A stretch of 64,000 nucleotides of DNA from Actinopolyspora biskrensis (GCF_013408175.1 NZ_JACBYW010000002.1:496001-560000); one strand, 5' to 3'; positions 47,754 through 57,049 are shown, counted from the first letter of the stretch. Translations and numbers: made by a program. Notes: generated by a model from the letters alone, not told the origin.

Positions 47754-48740
47754 ATGAGCAACCAGGCACTTCCGCGACGCAGGTTGAGCGAGTACGGCCC
47801 CACCGTGAGTGCCGTTGGGTACGGGGCGATGGGGTTGTCCGGCGTTTACGGGCAGGCCGATGACGCGGAATCGGAGCGGTTGCTGCGTCAGTTGCTCGAC
47901 CTCGGGGTGAATTTCGTCGACACCGCCGATGTATACGGCGACGGACACAACGAACAGCTGCTCTCGCGTGTGCTGGCCGACCGCCGGGACGAAGTCGTGC
48001 TGGCGACCAAGTTCGGAGCGGGGAGTGAGACCGGCCTGGGCAGGCCGGAGCACGTGCACACGGCCATCGACGCGAGCCTGCGGAGGTTGGGGACCGACTA
48101 CGTCGATCTCTACTACCTGCACAGGGTCGACCCGGAAACGCCGATCGAGGAAACGGTCGGGGCGCTCGGTGAACTCGTCAAGGCGGGAAAGATCGGCTAC
48201 ATCGGACTTTCCGAGGTCAGCGCGGACACCCTGCGCAGAGCCCACGCCACGCACCGGATCACCGCCGTGCAGCAGGAGTACTCCCTGTTCAGCCGCGAAC
48301 CGGAGCAAAGGCTGCTGCCGACCATGCGGGAGCTCGGCGTCGGTCTGGTTCCATACTCCCCGCTGGGCAGGGGGATGCTCGGCGGCGCCTTCCGGGGTGG
48401 TGACCAGGTGGAGAACCTCGAGCAACGCAGCAGGCGCTATCCGCGGTTCGCGGGGCAGAACCTGGACCGGAACCTGCAACTGGCCGGTGAGCTGCAACGG
48501 AAGGCCGAGGAAATCGGGCGTACCCCGGCGGAGCTCGCGCTCGGCTGGGTGCTGGCTCAGGGGGAGGACGTCGTTCCCATCCCCGGCAGCAGGAATCCGG
48601 ACAGGGTCGCGGCCAACGTGGAGGCGGCGCGACGTCCGCTCGACGAGGCGGTGGTCGCGGAGCTGAGCCGGTTGTTCCCCGCGGGGGTGGCCGCGGGGGA
48701 TCGCTACGCCCCCGAGTACTCGTCCCGGCTGGAGCTCTGA
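47754..48740 (+). CDS. Aldo/keto reductase
   Basis: A 328-aa NADPH-dependent oxidoreductase with the usual barrel. The catalytic tetrad is visible: Asp and Tyr in DTADVYGDGHNE (about 51-62), Lys in LATKFG (about 83) and His in YYLHRVDP (about 124). The cofactor-binding end has VPIPGSRNPDRVAANV. It resembles the YajO/AKR11-13 group that acts on aldehydes and quinones; the substrate is unknown. The ATG at 47754 begins the conserved protein (MSNQALPRRRLSEYGP). The frame stays open far upstream, but that part is not protein-like. It is followed by the Fpg/Nei gene 125 bases downstream. Confidence 0.9.
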   Translation: MSNQALPRRRLSEYGPTVSAVGYGAMGLSGVYGQADDAESERLLRQLLDLGVNFVDTADVYGDGHNEQLLSRVLADRRDEVVLATKFGAGSETGLGRPEHVHTAIDASLRRLGTDYVDLYYLHRVDPETPIEETVGALGELVKAGKIGYIGLSEVSADTLRRAHATHRITAVQQEYSLFSREPEQRLLPTMRELGVGLVPYSPLGRGMLGGAFRGGDQVENLEQRSRRYPRFAGQNLDRNLQLAGELQRKAEEIGRTPAELALGWVLAQGEDVVPIPGSRNPDRVAANVEAARRPLDEAVVAELSRLFPAGVAAGDRYAPEYSSRLEL

Positions 48741-48865
48741 GCGGAGCACGGGACCGGGGCTGACCGGCCTCGTGCCCTTCCCGGCGCGCACAGCGCCTCC
48801 CGTGCCCGTGGCGGGGCCCGGGGACCGGATGCTTGGTCCCGGTGCGTGCCGGGTAGTTCCACGGT

Positions 48866-49672
48866 GTGCCGGAGCTGCCGGATGTAGAGGGATTCCGCCG
48901 CCTGGTGGCCGCGAACGCGACGGGGCGGCGAATCGACTCGGTCGTCGTGGCCGATTCCGGGGTGCTGGAGCCGGGACTCGATGCGGACCGGTTCGCCCGC
49001 GCGGTGCGTGGACGCCGTCCGGGCCCCGCGCTTCGGCACGGGAAGTGGTTGCTCCTGCCGCTCGGGGACTCCTCGAGTGCCCACGGCGTTCCCTGCCTGC
49101 TGGTGCACTTCGGCATGACCGGCGGGTTCGTGTGGTGCACCGGGCATGCGGACGGGCATCGGCACGACAGGATCCTGCTGGGGTTCGAGAGCGGTTCGGA
49201 ACTTCGCTACCGGGACATGCGCAAATTGACCGGTGTGCGGATGGCGGAGGCCGACTCGGAGGTGGACGAGTTGTTGAACGCGCTCGGCCCCGACGCGGCC
49301 GAGGTGTCCGCGGCCGAGTTCGCCGCGAGACTGCGCGGTACCGGCAGTGGGATCAAGGCGGCTCTGCTCGATCAGTCGGTGGTGGCGGGGCTGGGCAATC
49401 TCTGCGTCGACGAAGCACTGTGGCGGGCCCGCACCCATCCGCGCCGGAAGTCCCGGGAGCTCACCGCGACGGAGCTCGGTGAGCTGCACCGGGCGATGGG
49501 GAGTGTGCTGCGTTCGTCCGTTCGGGAAGGGCGTGTTCCGGAGCGGCGCGGATGGTTGAACGGGATCCGGAACGAGCGGTCCCGCCGCTGCCCCCGCTGT
49601 TCGGCGGTACTGTGCCGCGCCGCTACCGCCGGGCGAACCACCGTCTGGTGCCCGAGCTGCCAGCCCGAGTAG
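48866..49672 (+). CDS. Fpg/Nei-family DNA glycosylase/AP lyase
   Basis: A 268-aa base-excision repair enzyme that removes oxidised bases. After loss of Met the N-terminus is PELPDVEGFRR: Pro is the Schiff-base nucleophile and Glu the proton donor. RHGKWLLL (about 52-59) carries the conserved Lys. QSVVAGLGNLCVDEAL is the helix-two-turn-helix, and CPRCSAV...WCPSCQ at the end is the C4 zinc finger. Whether it is Fpg (8-oxoguanine) or Nei-like cannot be settled; the Asp at the sixth position departs from the usual PELPEVE. The GTG at 48866 is forced by the need for Pro2. Confidence 0.92.
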   Translation: MPELPDVEGFRRLVAANATGRRIDSVVVADSGVLEPGLDADRFARAVRGRRPGPALRHGKWLLLPLGDSSSAHGVPCLLVHFGMTGGFVWCTGHADGHRHDRILLGFESGSELRYRDMRKLTGVRMAEADSEVDELLNALGPDAAEVSAAEFAARLRGTGSGIKAALLDQSVVAGLGNLCVDEALWRARTHPRRKSRELTATELGELHRAMGSVLRSSVREGRVPERRGWLNGIRNERSRRCPRCSAVLCRAATAGRTTVWCPSCQPE

Positions 49673-49730
49673 TTCGCGGACGTCCCGGTGAGCTCGCTGC
49701 TCGGGGGCGTCGCGGTGAGTCCCGGGGGCC

Positions 49731-50873
49731 TCACCGCTCCGGGAGCGCTCGCCTCTCGGTTTCCTCAATGGCGAGCCGGTAGCCACGTTTGATGACGGTC
49801 CGGACGAAGCGCTCGTTTCCGAGGGCCGTGCGCAGTCGTCCGATGGCCATCTCGACGGCGTGCTCCTCCCCGCCGTTCGGCAGGGCGTCGACGAGTTCAC
49901 GCCGGGACAGCACCTTGCCGGGATGCTCGGAGAGTTTGCGCAGCAGGGCCATGGGACTGGGCGGGACGGGGCGCAGTTCACCGTCCAACAGGACGCCCTG
50001 CCCGCGCAGTTCCACGTGGTTCCCACCGATGTTCAGCCGTCGGACACGTTCGGGCAGGGTCTCGTCGAGCGAACGCACCAGTGAGCCGAGTCTGGGGCGC
50101 TGCGGGAAAGTGACCGGGACCTCGAGCCCTTCCAGCGGAGCGGCGCAGACCGGACCCACGCAGGCGACCAGCACGTGGTGTCGAAGCGTGTCGAGCAGGG
50201 CCCGTTGACGACCGGTCCGCAGCGCGAGGTCGAGCGTGTTCGTCACCGCGGGGGCGCTCGTGAAGACCAGCGCATCGACCCGCCTGATGAGTACCTCGTC
50301 CAGCAGCCGGTCGAGCGGTGTTTCGTCGTGCGGTTCGGACCAGCGATACACGGGCAGCTCGATCACCTCGGCCCCGGCCGCGCGCAGCTCCGCCGTGAAC
50401 TCCGGCATTCGCTGTCCGTGCAACTGGACCGCCACGCGGCGTCCGGACAGGTCGTCCCCGCGCAGCCGGGAGAGTATCCCCGAGCTGCTCTCGGAATCCG
50501 GGGACCAGGACTCGCAGAGTCCGGCGGCGCGAACCGCTCCGGTCGCTTTCGGCCCTCTGGAGAGGATCCTCGCCGAGCCGAGCACCGTGGCCAGCTCCGC
50601 GCCGACCCCCCAGCCCTCGGCCGCCTCCAGCCAGCCGCGAAACCCGATTCCCGTGGTTACCACGACCACGTCGGGTGGATTCCTCAGCAGCGATTTGCTC
50701 ATCTCGAACAATTCGCCGTCGTCGGCGAGCGGCAGAATCCTTATGGCCGGGCCGTGGCGCACCTCGGCCCCACGTCGTCGCAGCATGGTCGTCAGCTCCT
50801 CGACCCGACGTGTCGCCGTCGTCCCCACGGTGAACCCGGTGAGCGTGCGTTGTTCCTCCCGCGTCGTCGTCAT
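49731..50873 (-). CDS. nnaR: HemD-like/winged-helix fusion regulator (NnaR type)
   Basis: A 380-aa fusion. Residues about 1-260 follow uroporphyrinogen-III synthase (GFTVGTTATRRVEELTTMLR, VVVVTTGIGFRGWLEA, DALVFTSAPAVTNTL). Residues about 290-375 form an OmpR/PhoB-type winged helix ending ERFVRTVIKRGYRLAI. The layout is that of NnaR (Rv0260c; also in Streptomyces), which acts with GlnR to switch on nitrate and nitrite assimilation. The HemD-like half may sense a tetrapyrrole or only serve as scaffold. The neighbour narK supports the nitrogen role. The ATG at 50873 (MTTTREEQ) begins the conserved part; 75 upstream codons of open frame are rejected as Arg/Pro-rich. Confidence 0.88.
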   Translation of the reverse strand: MTTTREEQRTLTGFTVGTTATRRVEELTTMLRRRGAEVRHGPAIRILPLADDGELFEMSKSLLRNPPDVVVVTTGIGFRGWLEAAEGWGVGAELATVLGSARILSRGPKATGAVRAAGLCESWSPDSESSSGILSRLRGDDLSGRRVAVQLHGQRMPEFTAELRAAGAEVIELPVYRWSEPHDETPLDRLLDEVLIRRVDALVFTSAPAVTNTLDLALRTGRQRALLDTLRHHVLVACVGPVCAAPLEGLEVPVTFPQRPRLGSLVRSLDETLPERVRRLNIGGNHVELRGQGVLLDGELRPVPPSPMALLRKLSEHPGKVLSRRELVDALPNGGEEHAVEMAIGRLRTALGNERFVRTVIKRGYRLAIEETERRALPER

Positions 50874-51034
50874 CGGTGCCGCAGCCCTCGGGCAGGACCC
50901 TGCTGCGCACCGGACGACGCTCTCGGCCGGGGAGCGGAATGGGACTCGGTCATCTCCTCCTCGCGTTCGCTGAACTCGGCGGCCATGTTCGTGGTGATCG
51001 ATGTCGTGGCGGATTCGGTGCGGTTTCCGCGCCG

Positions 51035-52420
51035 TTAAGCGTCCGCCGCGCGTGCCCGATCCGCCCGCGGGATGTCGGCGCGGAGATAGCACCACCACGT
51101 CGTCGCCGCGCAGAGCAGGAAGAGGAGGAGGACGGACATCAGAGCGGGGGTGAGTGTTCCCGTCGCCTGGAGGGAGAACTTGAAGATCAGGTTGATCAGC
51201 ACACCTCCGAAGGCGCCGACCGCACCGACCACCCCGATGACGGCGCCGGACCGGCGTTTGGCCGCTCTGTGCGCGGTTTCGAGGTCCTCACCGGTACGTG
51301 CCGCGCGTTGCTCGGCCTCCCGGACGAAGACCGGGGGGATCATGCGGTAGGTGGAGCCGTTCCCGACCCCGGTCAGCACGAAGAGCAGCACGAACGATCC
51401 GAAGAAGACGGCGAAGTTGTCGAGGCGGGTTCCCGCCAGCACACCGACGGTGCCCGCTGCCAGGCCGAGGAAGTTCCACATGGTGATCCGCGCGCCGCCG
51501 ATCCGGTCGGAGAACCAGCCTCCGAGAGGACGTGCCACCGAACCGATCAGTGCTCCGACGAAGGCGAGCCCCGTGAAGGAGGAGAAATCGCTGAACGCGA
51601 TCCCGATCAGGGAGGGGAAGGCGAAGGAGAACCCGATGAAAGAACCGAATGTTCCCACGTAGAGCAGCGCCATTACGGGGGTGTGCCCGCTGGTGAGGGC
51701 TTCCCGGTAGGATCCGTTGTCCGGTTTCGCCGCGGTGAGGCTGTTCATGAATCTCCACGAAAGCGCCGCGGTGAGGATGATAACCGGCATCCACATGAGC
51801 GCGGCGTAGGAGAGGCTGACCCCCGTTCCCAGGTGGACGACGAGCGGAACGAGCAGCTGGCTCACGGCTACCCCGATGTTTCCCCCCGCCGCGTTGAGGC
51901 CGAGGGCCAGGCCTTTCCGGTGTTCGGGGAAGAAGAAGGAGATGTTGGTCATCGAGGACGAGAAGTTGCCACCTCCCACCCCCATGGTGGCCGCTGTGAG
52001 CAGGAAGAACCAGTACGGGGTGTTCTCGGCCGCCACGGCCGCGGCGAGCATGGCGCACGGTACGAGGAGCAGGCAGACGCTGGTGGTGGTCCAGCCTCTG
52101 CCGCCGAAACGGGGGACGGCGAAAGTGTAGGGAACACGCAGCAGGGCCCCGAGCAGGTTGGGCAGGATCAGCAACCAGAATTTCTGGCCGACCCCGAAGG
52201 AGTGTCCGGCCTCGTCCAGTCCGACGACTACCGTGCTCATCAGGGTCCACACGTTGAAACCGAGATGTTCTGCCACGATCGATACGCCCAGATTTTTCCA
52301 GGCGATTTTCCTGCCCGTGCGGCGCCAGAAAGAGGGGTCCTCCGGACGCCAGTCCTCGATCCAGTTCCCCCGGTGCCGCGCGGGGGTTCGCTCCTCTTTT
52401 TCCGCGGTCGAAACGCTCAC
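51035..52420 (-). CDS. narK: Nitrate/nitrite transporter, NarK/NNP family
   Basis: A 461-aa MFS carrier with 12 helices. The nitrate signature is present in GGGNFSSSMTNISFFFPEHRKG (two glycine-rich nitrate motifs are typical; the second lies in GAVGAFGGVLINLIF). The NLGVSIVAEHLGFNVWTLMS start is characteristic, and a charged loop lies near residue 370. It imports nitrate or exports nitrite. The GTG at 52420 has GGGA upstream. It is transcribed toward nnaR, 161 bases away, and the two may share a transcript. Confidence 0.93.
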   Translation of the reverse strand: MSVSTAEKEERTPARHRGNWIEDWRPEDPSFWRRTGRKIAWKNLGVSIVAEHLGFNVWTLMSTVVVGLDEAGHSFGVGQKFWLLILPNLLGALLRVPYTFAVPRFGGRGWTTTSVCLLLVPCAMLAAAVAAENTPYWFFLLTAATMGVGGGNFSSSMTNISFFFPEHRKGLALGLNAAGGNIGVAVSQLLVPLVVHLGTGVSLSYAALMWMPVIILTAALSWRFMNSLTAAKPDNGSYREALTSGHTPVMALLYVGTFGSFIGFSFAFPSLIGIAFSDFSSFTGLAFVGALIGSVARPLGGWFSDRIGGARITMWNFLGLAAGTVGVLAGTRLDNFAVFFGSFVLLFVLTGVGNGSTYRMIPPVFVREAEQRAARTGEDLETAHRAAKRRSGAVIGVVGAVGAFGGVLINLIFKFSLQATGTLTPALMSVLLLFLLCAATTWWCYLRADIPRADRARAADA

Positions 52421-52484
52421 TGCTCATTCCCTTCCGTCCGGTTCGCTCCGGCGACCCTAAGGAGGGAATTTTGCGTGTTCGATG

Positions 52485-52497
52485 TGTTCCGTGAACA
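52485..52497. promoter_or_regulatory. Inverted repeat TGTTC-CGT-GAACA upstream of narK
   Basis: TGTTC (52485-52489) and GAACA (52493-52497) are perfect arms, and a GTGTTC copy at 52475-52480 adds a direct repeat. It lies 65-77 bases before the narK start, a fair place for an activator. No binding consensus known to me fits exactly. The rest of 52421-52787 holds nothing visible. Confidence 0.4.
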
Positions 52498-52787
52498 AGT
52501 CGTCAAGTTCGGCTCACCGGCCCCGCCCCGGTGCGTGAGGTGCTCTCCCGGTCGTGACGGGCTCGGGTTCGCGGGAAGGGTGAACGTCCGCCCGGCCCCG
52601 CTGGGACTCCGGCCGGCTCGGTTCGCGTGGCGGCACGCGGGCGTACCTGCCGCCGGATCCGGGGGGAGCGCCCCGACGTCCCGGGTGTTCACCACGCGGC
52701 GTCGGGGCCCTCCGCGCGAGAGCCGCACCGCGGGAGACCCCGCGGTGCGCGCCAACTGCTCGGGTGTGACGTTCCTGTGCTGTCGCT

Positions 52788-53984
52788 TCAGTTCCGCAGT
52801 GCCACGGCCGCGGCGGGAGCGAGGGGCAGCCGAGGGAACAGCGTTGCCTGGTAGGCGTGGTAGACGTCCGGTTTGCCGGACCAGACGGAGTGCGAAGGCC
52901 GCCCGTCCGGAGTGAGCTCGTGGTGCCAGCTACCCCGGGAGTGGTCGATGTGACGGGTGCGGGCGAAGTCCCAGAAGGTGGCGTACCACTGCTGGTAGTA
53001 GGTCTCGGCGGTGCGTTGGTACAGCGCTGCCGCACCCAGGATGGCCTCGGTGGTCACCCAGTGCATGCGCTCGCGAACCTGCGGGCGGTCCTGCCAGTCG
53101 AGCGTGTAGACGAAGCCCGGGTGCCCGTCGGCGTGCCAACCGTGCTGTATACCCGCTTCGAAGAGGTTTCGTGCGTCGGAGATCAGCCAGTTGGGGGCCG
53201 CGTCACCGAGCGAGGCCTCGAGGTGCAGCAGTAGCCGGGCCCACTCCAGCCAGTGGCCGACCGTCGTGCCGTGCGGGCGGAACGGGTCGTGGGGGAACTC
53301 GCGGTTGTACTCGGGGTCGGGCTCCCAGTCGGGGGTGAAGTGCTCCGGGAGGCGCCATGCGTGGGTGCGGGCGACCTCGTCGATCAGCGTTCCGGCTATC
53401 CGCAGCGCTCGCTGGTGCCAGATCCGCTCACCGGTGACGTCGCCCGCGGCGAGCATGGCCTCCACCATGTGCATGTTGCTGTTGGCTCCCCGGTACGGCT
53501 CGGTGGAGTGCCACTGCCGGTCCCAGCTTTCCAGGGAGAGTCCTGCCTGTTCGTCCCAGAACTCGGTGTCGACGATGTGCAGCGCCTCGTCCAGCAGCTC
53601 CCGCGCCCGGGGTCTCTCCGCCGCCGCGGCGCTGCTCGCCGCGAGTACGACGAAGGCGTGCTCGTAGGCTCCCTTGGCGGTGTCGGTCGTGCTGGTGAAC
53701 CAACCACCGTGCGCGTGGTCCCGGAGCGGACCGAGTAGGGCCTCCACGCCGTGGTCGGCGATCTCCGCCGTCGCCGGTACGCCGTCGAGATGAGCCAGGC
53801 TGAACACATGGGTCATCCGGGCCGTGATCCAGGTTTCCACCGGGCGCTCGGAGTCCGGGACTCCGGACTCGTCCAACCAGCCGAAGCCTCCTCGTGTCAC
53901 CCGGGCCGAGGAGGCGAAGTCGAGCAACCTGCGCCGTTCTGTGGTCAGCCAGTCGCCGTGTGCGGGGGAGTGCGGATCGGTCAC
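52788..53984 (-). CDS. AGE-family epimerase/isomerase
   Basis: A 398-aa enzyme of the N-acylglucosamine 2-epimerase (AGE) superfamily, an alpha/alpha-barrel. Catalytic and sugar-binding blocks include [63 protein letters not shown] and GHWLEWARLLLHLE; the His residues in the last two are the usual acid/base pair. The pattern is closer to the sulfoquinovose/mannose isomerase branch than to GlcNAc epimerases, but the substrate is not certain. The GTG at 53984 has GAGGAACA upstream; an earlier in-frame start at 54098 would add a basic, unconserved stretch. A DasR-like half-match lies 190 bases upstream. Confidence 0.85.
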   Translation of the reverse strand: MTDPHSPAHGDWLTTERRRLLDFASSARVTRGGFGWLDESGVPDSERPVETWITARMTHVFSLAHLDGVPATAEIADHGVEALLGPLRDHAHGGWFTSTTDTAKGAYEHAFVVLAASSAAAAERPRARELLDEALHIVDTEFWDEQAGLSLESWDRQWHSTEPYRGANSNMHMVEAMLAAGDVTGERIWHQRALRIAGTLIDEVARTHAWRLPEHFTPDWEPDPEYNREFPHDPFRPHGTTVGHWLEWARLLLHLEASLGDAAPNWLISDARNLFEAGIQHGWHADGHPGFVYTLDWQDRPQVRERMHWVTTEAILGAAALYQRTAETYYQQWYATFWDFARTRHIDHSRGSWHHELTPDGRPSHSVWSGKPDVYHAYQATLFPRLPLAPAAAVALRN

Positions 53985-54175
53985 TGCTGTTCCTCGCGGG
54001 TCGGATGATGTTCGGCTTCGTGGGAAGTTCCGGGCCCGCGCGTGCTGCTTCGAGGTGGTGCGGGTGCGGGAGCTGAATCGGTACTTCCACACGACCAACG
54101 GACGTTATCGACCTCCGTCCTTCGCCGGTGTGCTGGGGCGGGCGCGCCGCGGGGGCTTCGGGGCGCACGGAAGTG

Positions 54176-54191
54176 ATTCGTCTAGACCATT
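54176..54191. promoter_or_regulatory. DasR-like operator candidate in the AGE/fba divergent region
   Basis: ATTCGTCTAGACCATT holds the GTCTAGACCA part of the dre consensus AGTGGTCTAGACCACT, about 12 of 16 bases. It lies in the 467-bp gap between the AGE gene and the aldolase gene and could act on either. Confidence 0.4.
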
Positions 54192-54305
54192 GGGCGCGGC
54201 GCCCGCGTGAAAGTGAAATCTTTGTTCGCCGTGGGCGGGCATTCTGGACAGGGGCCGGTCGGGTGACACATGTTTACCTGTTCGGGTGAGATGAATATGA
54301 CGTTA

Positions 54306-54337
54306 CTGATTCGATTCCGAGTTTTCTGATTCGATTC
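54306..54337 (+). repeat. Two 12-bp direct repeats (CTGATTCGATTC), 20 bp apart
   Basis: Identical copies at 54306-54317 and 54326-54337 lie in an A/T-richer patch, about 115-145 bases before the aldolase start. Spacing of two helical turns suggests adjacent binding sites on one face of DNA. A third partial GATTGG follows. The rest of 53985-54451 shows nothing further. Confidence 0.5.
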
Positions 54338-54451
54338 AAGTTGATTGGGTTCGGAATCCTCGGACGATGTCTGTCACGCTTGATGGTGACTCCGGTCCGG
54401 GCGATCACCGGCCGAGAAGGACATGAAGATACACCCGAAGGAGAGCGCACC

Positions 54452-55468
54452 GTGTTCAGCGACGACATGCGGTTGATCGCACGAGAGATGGTTGCACCGG
54501 GCAAGGGTATTCTCGCGGCCGACGAGAGCACCGGGACGATGGAAAAACGTCTGCACGCCGTCGGCCTCGATTCCACGGAGGAAGTGCGACGGCAGTACCG
54601 CGAGCTGATCGTGTCCACTCCCGAGCTCGGCAAATCGATCAGCAGCGTGATCCTGTTCGACGAAACGGTCAGGCAGGACTCCTCCTCGGGTGTTCCGCTG
54701 CGCAAGGTGGCCGAGGACAACGGAGTGCTGCCGGGGATCAAGGTGGACAAGGGGGCCAAGCCCCTGGCGGGCAGCGACGGGGAGAAGATCACCGAAGGTC
54801 TGGACGGGCTGCGCGACCGGCTTTCCGAGTACGTCGAGCTCGGCATGAATTTCACCAAGTGGCGTGCCGTGCTGGACATCGCCGCCGATCGGCCGAGCGA
54901 CTACGCGATCCACGCCAACGCGCACGCGCTCGGGCGCTACGCCGCGCTTTCCCAGGAAGCCGGCCTGGTTCCGATGGTCGAGCCCGAGGTGCTGATGGAC
55001 GGTGACCACTCCCTGGAAGCCGCGGAGGAGGCGACCGTCCGGACGTTGCGCGAGGTCTTCGACGAGCTCGCGAGGCAGCGCGTCGAACTGGAATCCATGG
55101 TGCTCAAGCCGAACATGGTGGTCGCGGGCAAGGACCACCCGCGGCAGCCGAGTTCCGCGGACGTGGCCGAGGCGACGGTGCGCGCACTCAAACGCACGGT
55201 CCCCCCGGCCGTGCCCGGGATCGCCTTCCTGTCCGGCGGCCAGAGCGACGAGGAGGCCACCGTCAACCTCAACGCGATCAACCAGCTCGGGCCGCTGCCC
55301 TGGCAGGTGACGTTCTCGTTCGGACGTGGTCTGCTCGCCCCGGCGCTGCACGAGTGGGTCGGTCGCGCCGAGAAGTTCGACAGCGCCCAGCAAGTGCTGG
55401 CGCACCGGGCCAAACTCAACGGTGCCGCCCGCGAGGGGAACTACGAGTCCGTGCTGGAGCACGCCTGA
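54452..55468 (+). CDS. Fructose-bisphosphate aldolase class I
   Basis: A 338-aa metal-independent aldolase that splits fructose 1,6-bisphosphate into two triose phosphates. The Schiff-base lysine is in ESMVLKPNMVVAGK (about 212-225). GKGILAADESTGTMEKRL near the start, KWRAVLDI (about 138) and FLSGGQSDEEATVNLN (about 259) are family blocks. Class I enzymes are less common in actinomycetes than class II and may be used in gluconeogenesis or under particular carbon supply. The GTG at 54452 has AAGGAG nine bases upstream. Its long, A/T-richer leader carries direct repeats that suggest regulation. Confidence 0.95.
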   Translation: MFSDDMRLIAREMVAPGKGILAADESTGTMEKRLHAVGLDSTEEVRRQYRELIVSTPELGKSISSVILFDETVRQDSSSGVPLRKVAEDNGVLPGIKVDKGAKPLAGSDGEKITEGLDGLRDRLSEYVELGMNFTKWRAVLDIAADRPSDYAIHANAHALGRYAALSQEAGLVPMVEPEVLMDGDHSLEAAEEATVRTLREVFDELARQRVELESMVLKPNMVVAGKDHPRQPSSADVAEATVRALKRTVPPAVPGIAFLSGGQSDEEATVNLNAINQLGPLPWQVTFSFGRGLLAPALHEWVGRAEKFDSAQQVLAHRAKLNGAAREGNYESVLEHA

Positions 55469-55483
55469 GCGGACTCGCGCACG

Positions 55484-55509
55484 CCGCCGGAACGAGGCGG
55501 TTCCGGCGG
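55484..55509. terminator. Hairpin terminator between aldolase and gabT
   Basis: CCGCCGGAAC (55484-55493) and GTTCCGGCGG (55500-55509) pair around a 6-nt loop, 16 bases past the aldolase stop. A second GC-rich hairpin lies near 55540-55560. Confidence 0.65.
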
Positions 55510-55702
55510 GTGTCGCTCTCGTGACCCGGGAAGGCCGCTCCCGCGGTGCGGGAGCCGGCCCGGGCCGTCGACACCCGGTGTCGGCCGGACCGGGCCGGTT
55601 TCGCCGGGACGCCCCCGCGAGAAACCCCTGGAGTCCCGCCGCCGCCACGGAACGCTCGTCGTGACCGTGGCGGAGCGGCCGAACCCGTCGCCGGACCGGT
55701 TC

Positions 55703-57049
55703 TCAGTCCAACTGCTCCGCCAGGGACTCCTCGAGCACGTCGAGTCCCTCGTCCAGCAGCTCGGCCGATATCACCAGCGGAGGCAGCAGGCGAATCACGT
55801 TGCCGTAGGTGCCGCAGGTGAGCACGACGACACCGCGTTCGTGGCAGGTCTTGGCCACCCGTGCGGCCAGTTCGGGGTCGGGCTCGTCGCTTCCGGCACG
55901 GACGAACTCGACACCCAGCATCGCTCCCCGGCCGCGCACTTCGAGGATCCGCTCGGTACGCGCCGCCAGCTCACGCAGCCTGGGCATCGCGCGGTGCTGG
56001 ATGTCCCGTGCGGCCCCGGCGAGGTCCCGCTCGCGCATCGCCCGGATAGCTCCCAGGGCAGCGGCGCAGGACACCGGGTTGCCGCCGTAGGTGCCGCCCA
56101 GGCTCGCCGGGGGCAGTGAGTCCATCACCTCGGCACGTCCGGTCACCCCGGCCAGCGGCATCCCGCCCGCGATCCCCTTGGCCGTGGTGATCAAGTCGGG
56201 CACCACTCCCTCGTGCTCACAGGCGAACCAGTCCCCGGTCCGGCAGAACCCGGTCTGGATCTCGTCGGCGACGAAAAGCGCTCCGCTGTCGGTGCACCAC
56301 CGCGATATCTCCGGCAGGAAGCCCTCGGCCGGTTCGACGAACCCGCCCTCACCCTGTACGGGCTCGACGACCACGGCGGCCACGGAGTCGGCCCCCACCT
56401 GCTTCTCGATCCGGTCGATCACCCCACGGGCCGCTTCGGCCCCGTCCGCGCCGTCCCGAGCCGGACAGGACATCGGCATGCGGTAGATCTCGCTGGTGAA
56501 GGGGCCGAACCCGTGCTTGTAGGGCACCGATTTGGCGGTCATCGCCATCGTGAGGTTGGTGCGCCCGTGGTAGGCGTGGTCGAAGACCACCACGGCTTGC
56601 CTGCCGGTGGCCCTGCGAGCGACCTTGACCGCGTTCTCCACCGCCTCCGCCCCGGAGTTGAACAGCACGGTGCGCTTGTCGTGCTCCCCGGGAGTCACCG
56701 CGGCCAGTTCCTCGCAGACCTCGAGATAGTTCTCGTAGGGCGTCACCATGAAGCAGGTGTGCGTGAATTCGCCGGCCTGGTCGCGGATCGCATCGACCAC
56801 CTCGGGTGCAGCGTTGCCCACGTTGGTCACCGCGATGCCCGAGCCCAGATCGATCAGGACGTTGCCGTCCGCGTCGTGCAGCACGCCTTCCTCGGCTCCC
56901 GTGACGTAGACGGGCAGCGCACTGCCCACACCGGCCGCCACGGTCTTCGCGCGGCGTTGCTGCAACTCACGCGACTTCGGTCCGGGGATCTCGGTGCGCA
57001 GCAGTCGTTTCCGCGAGGCGCTCGTCTCCTCGTGCGTGAGCGTGGTCAT
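55703..57049 (-). CDS. gabT: 4-aminobutyrate--2-oxoglutarate transaminase
   Basis: A 448-aa class III PLP aminotransferase that turns GABA into succinate semialdehyde. PLP binding is seen in LFNSGAEAVENAVKVAR (about 133-149), the aromatic FDHAYHGRT, the Asp in LFVADEIQTGFCRTG, and the Schiff-base Lys in LITTAKGIAGGMPL (about 290). SLGGTYGGNPVSCAAAL is typical of GabT. It is divergent from a PucR-family regulator with a 119-bp gap, which argues for direct control by that regulator. With the downstream ureohydrolase and amine oxidase genes it points to GABA made from guanidinobutyrate or putrescine. No succinate-semialdehyde dehydrogenase is in the window. Confidence 0.93.
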   Translation of the reverse strand: MTTLTHEETSASRKRLLRTEIPGPKSRELQQRRAKTVAAGVGSALPVYVTGAEEGVLHDADGNVLIDLGSGIAVTNVGNAAPEVVDAIRDQAGEFTHTCFMVTPYENYLEVCEELAAVTPGEHDKRTVLFNSGAEAVENAVKVARRATGRQAVVVFDHAYHGRTNLTMAMTAKSVPYKHGFGPFTSEIYRMPMSCPARDGADGAEAARGVIDRIEKQVGADSVAAVVVEPVQGEGGFVEPAEGFLPEISRWCTDSGALFVADEIQTGFCRTGDWFACEHEGVVPDLITTAKGIAGGMPLAGVTGRAEVMDSLPPASLGGTYGGNPVSCAAALGAIRAMRERDLAGAARDIQHRAMPRLRELAARTERILEVRGRGAMLGVEFVRAGSDEPDPELAARVAKTCHERGVVVLTCGTYGNVIRLLPPLVISAELLDEGLDVLEESLAEQLD

